Shown here piece by piece: positions 58,747-64,000 of a stretch of 64,000 bases of DNA. Every line of letters begins with the position of its first letter. Within the stretch, counting starts at the first letter, position 1. This DNA is from Mytilus californianus (taxonomy: Eukaryota; Mollusca; Bivalvia; Mytilida; Mytilidae): positions 15,608,348-15,672,347 of the forward strand of contig NW_026262668.1 of the NCBI RefSeq assembly GCF_021869535.1, read 5' to 3'. The position numbers were made by a program, and so were the translations under genes. A model generated the notes under the pieces. The model saw nothing but the letters and a program-made list of their open reading frames with translations. It had not been told where the DNA came from and ran no database searches.

Positions 58747-59479
58747 AAGAAGAATTACTGTAATTTTCCTATTTTTTTAATATAGTAATAATCTAATGGG
58801 AGAAGAAATCCACATTTCTTGACTGTTTCTGTCTTACCAAAGGCTATTAAATAAATTTCATGCATTTAATGATAATTACTTAATAGGTAAAACATTAAAG
58901 TAAATTCAGTCGATATTGAATTTGAAGCGTTTCAATGTTATTTATATATTTTGATAACAATGCTAAATTTAACTTATGGCTATAAGAAAATGGGTTTATA
59001 CATATAAAAGGCCTGCTGTAATACTAGTATGCCAAATGAACACAATGTGTAGATTTTACCCTGAAAAAAAATAGTGGACAGGGGTGATGACTGTGTTTTG
59101 TTTACCATTTTACCCATAAATTGCAATATTGAGGTAAATAAGTTCAATTATCTCCCCTACAACATGTTTTAATTTGACCTTTATTAACCTTTTTAAACAG
59201 TGGCGTATCTTGCATTCTGTTATTACCATGGCAGGGGTCTGGGGTTGCAGCCCCCCAGAAGCTGTTGAGGTTTTGCAATTTGAACAAGAAGAATCTATTA
59301 AAAATTATAGCAGTTGTTTTATTTAATTTCATCATAATAATATTAATATGCCTTACACTAAGTTATACTACAGATTTATTAGTTGATTACTGGTACCTAC
59401 ATCATTTTCAATCAACGGCTCAGATGAATACATAAATGTTCTCAAATACATTTACCACTATTTCAAATTGAATCCTTTC
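58747..59479. other. Intergenic, no gene seen
   Basis: No recognised feature before the acceptor-like 'cctttcag' at 59473-59480. Confidence 0.4.
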
Positions 59480-59480
59480 A

Positions 59481-59928
59481 GTGAACTCTAAGATTTTAAA
59501 TTCTTTGAGAATAAAAGGAGATGGATATGGGGTATACTTAAATGACACAGCAGGTCAAACAATACAGCTAAGAAACTATGTCAACTTACGTACAGAATTA
59601 AAAAAAAATCCAGATTTCAGCTACCGCTTTACAAGTGAACGCAACAGCAAGATTCAAAACATGCACTCTGCAATGATGATATTATGCTCTTGGTTGGATT
59701 TGCTGTATGCAGGTTTTAATACCAGAAACATTACAAGACATTACGCTAGCACCATTTCTTGATAAACTAAGAAATAGACACATGCTACATGTAAAACGCA
59801 CCACAGCACTTTTATTGGATGTGTTTCGCCCTGATATTTCTTGGAATGTCTTCAAATTCTTACATGGTTTTCCCATTGTGAAAGTGATAACCGTTGAAGT
59901 ACTAGCGGAAACATTTTCATTTTTCTGA
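59481..59928 (+). pseudogene. Unrecognised coding remnant, frameshifted
   Basis: After an acceptor-like 'cctttcag', one frame reads SLRIKGDGYGVYLNDTAGQT then QLRNYVNLRTELKKNPDFSY and on to MHSAMMILCSWLDLL. A +1 frame then carries on: IPETLQDITLAPFLDKLRNR, HMLHVKRTTALLLDVFRPDI and FKFLHGFPIVKVITVEVL to a stop at 59928. Both halves look protein-like and abut, suggesting one ancestral frame with a single-base indel, or a sequencing error. I recognise no family. It could be a terminal exon of a gene, a retrocopy or a transposon piece. Confidence 0.45.
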
Positions 59929-60229
59929 AGCCTTCATAATAAATGAAAACAGTTTTTGGTTGAAGTTTTTATATAGAAACAGACATTTACTATATATGTC
60001 GCTGGATTAATGATTCCTTCAAATATTTAATAAAATGCTTCGCTGGGGCGCAGCTTGATACAACCGCAGAGGTCGAACCCTGAACAGTTGGGGCAAGTAT
60101 GGACACAACATTCAAGCTTGATACAGCTCTGAATTTGGATTGGTATTAAATATTTGACACAGCATAGGTTTCTGACACAGAAAGAATGTGGTCTAAGAAC
60201 TTGAATTTTTTTAATTTACCTATTATGGT

Positions 60230-62895
60230 CCAATGTCCAAAATCAAAATACATGGTTAGATTCAGCATATCAAAGAACCCCATATATTCAATTTTTGTTA
60301 AAATCAAACAAAGTTTAATTTTGGACCCCAACTTGGACCAACTTGAAAACTGGGCCCATAATCAAAAATCTAAACACATGTTTAGATTCAGCATATCAAA
60401 GAACCCCAAGAATTCAATTTTTGCTAAAATCAAACTAAGTTTAATTTTGGACCCTTTGGACCTTAATGTAGACCAATTTAAAAAACAGGACTTAAAATTA
60501 AAAATCTAAATACACGGTTAGATTTGGAATATCAAAGAACCCCAATAATTCAATTTTTGATGAAATCAAATAAAGTTTAATTTTGGACCCTTCTGACCTC
60601 AATATGAACCAACTTGATAGCGGGGCCCACAAATAAAAAATCTAAATTCATGGTTAGATTCAGCATATCAAAGAACCCCATATATTCAATTTTTGTTGAA
60701 ATCAAAAAAAGTTTAATTTTGGACCCCAATTTGGACCAACTTGAAAACTGGGCCCATAATCAAAAATCTAAATACATGTTTAGATTCAGCATATCAAAGA
60801 ACCCCATATATTCAATTTTTGTTGAAATCAAACAAAGTTTAATTTTGGACCCCAACTTGGACCAACTTGAAAACTGGGCCCATAATAAAAAATCTAAACA
60901 CATGTTTAGATTCAGCATATCAAAGAACCCCAAGAATTCAATTTTTGATAAAATCAAACTAAGTTCAATTTTGGACCCTTTGGACCTTAATGAAGACCAA
61001 TTTAAAAAACGGGACCCAAATTAAAAATCTAAAAACACGGTTAGATTTGGCATATCAAAGAACCCCAATAATTCAATTTTTGATGAAATCAAACAAAGTT
61101 TAATTTTGGACCCTTTTGACCTCAATATGAACCAATTTGATAGCAGGGCCCACAAATAAAAAATCTAAATACATGGTTAGATTCAGCATATCAAAGAACC
61201 TCATATATTCAATTTTTGTTGAAATCAAACAAAGTTTAATTTTGGACCCCAATTTGGACCAACTTGAAAACTGGGCCCATAATCAAAAATCTAAATACAT
61301 GTTTAGATTCAGCATATCAAAGAACCCCATATATTCAATTTTTGTTGAAATCAAACAAAGTTTAATTTTGGACTCCAACTTGGACCAACTTGAAAACTGG
61401 GCCCATAATCAAAAATCTAAACACATGTTTAGATTCAGCATATCAAAGAACCCCAAGAATTCAATTTTTGTTAAAATCAAATTAAGTTTAATTTTGGACC
61501 CTTTGGACCTTAATGTAGACCAATTTAAAACAGGACTTAAAATTTAAAATCTAAATACACGGTTAGATTTGGAATATCAAAGAACCCCAATAATTCAATT
61601 TTTGATGAAATCAAACAAAGTTTAATTTTGGACCCTTTTGACCTCAATATGAACCAATTTGATAGCGGGGCCCACAAATAAAAAATCTAAATTCATGGTT
61701 AGATTCAGCATATCAAAGAACCCCATATATTCAATTTTTGTTGAAATCAAAAAAAGTTTAATTTTGGACCCCAACATGGACCAACTTGAAAACTGGGCCC
61801 ATAATCAAAAATCTAAACACATGTTTAGATTCATTATATCAAAGAACCCCAAGAATTCAATTTTTGATAAAATCAAACTAAGTTCAATTTTGGACCCTTT
61901 GGACCTCAATGAAGACCAATTTAAAAAACGGGACCCAAATTAAAAATCTAAAAACACGGTTAGATTTGGCATAACAAAGAACCCCAATAATTCAGTTTTT
62001 GATGAAATCAAACAAAGTTTAATTTTGGACCCTTTTGACCTCAATATGAACCAATTTGATAGCGGGGCCCACAAATAAAAAATCTAAATACATGGTTAGA
62101 TTCAGCATATCAAAGAACCTCATATATTCAATTTTTGTTGAAATCAAACAAAGTTTAATTTTGGACCCCAATTTGGACCAACTTGAAAACTGGGCCCATA
62201 ATCAAAAATCTAAATACATGTTTAGATTCAGCATATCAAAGAACCCCATATATTCAATTTTTGTTGAAATCAAACAAAGTTTAATTTTGGACCCCAACTT
62301 GGACCAACTTGAAAACTGGGCCCATAATCAAAAATCTAAACACATGTTTAGATTCAGCATATCAATGAACCCCAAGAATTCAATTTTTGTTAAAATCAAA
62401 CTAAGTTCAATTTTGGACCCTTTGGACCTTAATGTAGACCAATTTAAAAAACAGGACCCAAAATTCAAAATCTAAATACACGGTTAGATTTGGAATATCA
62501 AAGAACCCCAATAATTCAATTTTTGATGAAATCAAACAAAGTTTAATTTTGGACCCTTTTGACCTCAATATGAACCAATTTGATAACGGGGTCCACAAAT
62601 AAAAAATCTAAATACATGGTTAGATTCAGCATATCAAAGAACCCCATACATTCAATTTTTGTTGAAATCAAACAAAGTTTAATTTTGACCCCAATTTGGA
62701 CCAACTTGAAAACTGGGCCAAAAATCAAAAATCTAAATACATGTTTAGATTCAGCATATCAAAGAACCTCATATATTCAATTTTTGCTAAAATCAAACAA
62801 AGTTTAATTTTGGACCCTTTGGACCTTAATGTAGACCAATTTGAAAACTGGACCCAAAATTAAAAATCTAAATACACTGTTAGATTCGGCATAAC
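60230..62895 (+). repeat. Higher-order tandem array, about 20 monomers of 125-138 bp
   Basis: Each monomer contains 'ggttagattcagcatatcaa' or 'tgtttagattcagc', 'agaacccca', 'ttcaatttttg' and 'aaagtttaattttggaccc'. Four monomer types repeat in order as a 523-bp block: a landmark recurs at 60614, 61137, 61659, 62056 and 62580, giving steps of 523, 522, 397 and 524. The 397 step lacks one monomer. The first block also has three monomers and the last about two. Monomer lengths near multiples of three let frames run through. Confidence 0.9.
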
Positions 62896-63327
62896 AAATA
62901 AATAAATGTGATCAAAGATTTTACAAATCTAATGCGCCATACTGTGCAATTAAAGATTACTTCTTGAAATTTTTCAATATTTGAAATTTGAAAAAAAAAT
63001 AATATTTGAAGAATAATTCTTTTTAATTTCTGAAATCTGAAATGAGAAAAAATTGACCCCCCACAATTTCTTTTTATCCCCCCCCCTTTTTTCCCCCAAA
63101 AAATTCTTTCCCTCAAGATATGGTCATAATCTCAATTCAAATTTCCAATGGAGTTGGCAACCATAATTACCCATTTAAATTTACCATAGTGCTAACTTAA
63201 TCTATTTTATAATAGAATTAAAAATATAGTGTCAAATCTTTCATATGGATTTTTTTGTAAAAAAAAAGATGCAACATTTGCAGATATTTTTACTGGTCTT
63301 CCTTTATAAATATGCATTTCTTTAAAC

Positions 63328-63509
63328 ATAATTTAAAAGCAGTGTTAGGGAAGTAACCAAAACGTTGTATTTGGATTACCTCCCTTACACTGTTTTAAAT
63401 TATCTTTATTGTTCATTAACCAGTACTTTATACATAATTTAAAAGCAGTGTAAGGGAGATAATTTCAATGATGTATTTGATTTATCTCCCTTACACTGCT
63501 TTAAATTAT
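63328..63509. repeat. Two tandem 76-bp hairpins
   Basis: 63328-63403 and 63434-63509 each run from 'ataatttaaaagcagtg' to 'cactg...ttaaattat' with arms of about 30 bp ('taagggagataat' pairing with 'tttatctccctta' in the second). The period is 106 bp. The second hairpin is better matched than the first. Confidence 0.85.
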
Positions 63510-63539
63510 GTTTTGTACTAAAGTATTTGTCCATTAACC

Positions 63540-63840
63540 AGGACAACCTTGTTTTTCCCCCTTTTTTGCCCCTAATTCCTAAACGGTTTGAGCCATAACC
63601 CCCAAAGCAAATCCTAACCATCCCTTTGTGGTATGGAAACTTGTAGTATAATTTCAGAGAGATCCATACACCGTTCCACAGTTATTGTCTGGAAACTAGA
63701 AAATGCTTATTTTTGGCCCCTTTTTGGCCCCTAATTCCTTAACTGTTGGTACCATAACCCCCAAAATCAATCCCAACCTTCCATTTGTGGTATTTAACCT
63801 TATGGTCAAATTTCAAAAAGATCCATTCACTTAAACTAAA
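63540..63840 (+). repeat. Two units of the 150-160-bp array (element B end)
   Basis: Same units as 21790-22830: 'ataacccccaaa' at 63596 and 63755, 'agagagatccatacac' and 'tattgtctggaaactagaaa'. They directly precede the shared right terminus. Confidence 0.88.
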
Positions 63841-64000
63841 GTTAGAGTGCGAAAACCAATGTGTCTTCGGACGACGACGCTGGACGACGACGACGCCAAC
63901 GTCATACCAATATACGACCACAAAATTTTTGTGCGGTCGTATAAAAATCCCTGCTATTGAAAAACTATAAAATTTTAAAAAGCAAGAATAAAACTTTAGA

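Larger units (their letters stand above)
60031..63947 (+). mobile_element. Composite array element B (long form, 3.9 kb)
   Basis: The left module at 60034-60225 and the right module at 63540-63947 match element A (21479-22919) closely. Between them are an array absent from A (60230-62895), a non-repetitive stretch (62896-63320), a pair of tandem hairpins (63328-63509) and two units of the array that fills A. No transposase or helicase frame is visible; the open frames inside are repeat by-products. The terminal hairpin and lack of long TIRs suggest a Helitron-type non-autonomous element, which is inference. Confidence 0.8.

Noticed and set aside
60186-62807. Series of open frames starting MIAGPTNKKSK... 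in element B
   Set aside because: They follow the tandem monomers, restart at the same place in each block and exist because monomer lengths are near multiples of three. No domain, and the minus strand shows equally long mirror frames.

Overview
The window looks like nuclear DNA of a bivalve mollusc, most likely a marine mussel (Mytilidae). It is AT-rich and has spliced genes with GT-AG introns. The same mobile repeats keep returning, notably a family with the core GATGTGGTATGATTGCCAAT and another ending in a 'tatacgacc...ggtcgtata' hairpin; I recognise these from memory as common in Mytilus sequence. The species call is inference. Little of the window codes for host protein; most is repeats in various states of decay.

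Host genes. (1) 25826-27085, minus: a multi-pass membrane RING protein resembling the E3 ligase RNF26. (2) 30935-31750, plus: a shorter membrane RING protein of similar plan, head-to-head with the first about 3.8 kb away. (3) 35022-54642, minus: eleven exons of a DDX31/Dbp7-type DEAD-box RNA helicase, placed with consistent splice sites and phases. At least one exon between 37015 and 43375 and all exons 5' of 54642 were not found. (4) 56237-58144, plus: a 635-residue Mab-21/cGAS-like nucleotidyltransferase with the GS motif and a complete-looking acidic triad. A broken coding stretch of unknown family lies at 59480-59928.

Repeat landscape, left to right. 1-5 kb: a 147-bp satellite, a minisatellite, a 208-bp MITE and a triplicated 540-bp unit. 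5.8-6.95 kb: a repeat split by a LINE. 10.3-10.8 kb: a 263-bp tandem duplication. 13.2-15.9 kb: a hAT element and a foldback-like element, both in or beside satellite sequence. 16.7-19.9 kb: a TAA-flanked MITE, satellite units, a gypsy integrase remnant and an inverted pair of the common mussel repeat. 21.5-25.2 kb: a composite array element and two MITEs. 27.4-29.4 kb: a rearranged LINE and a second TAA MITE. About 30 kb: two tiny palindromic insertions, each bounded by 7-bp direct repeats. 33-34 kb: a second hAT remnant. 35-55 kb: DDX31 introns carrying SINEs, a pair of 451-bp MITEs, a MITE nested in a minisatellite and a three-hairpin palindrome. 60-64 kb: a 3.9-kb version of the composite element with a higher-order tandem array.

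How the genes may relate. In mammals RNF26 acts on STING, and cGAS makes STING's ligand, so finding RNF26-like and cGAS-like genes within 35 kb is suggestive, but it may be chance because bivalves carry many Mab-21-type genes. The candidates most likely to be undescribed are the 34/36-bp palindromic insertions, the composite element with exchangeable internal arrays, and the triple-hairpin element.
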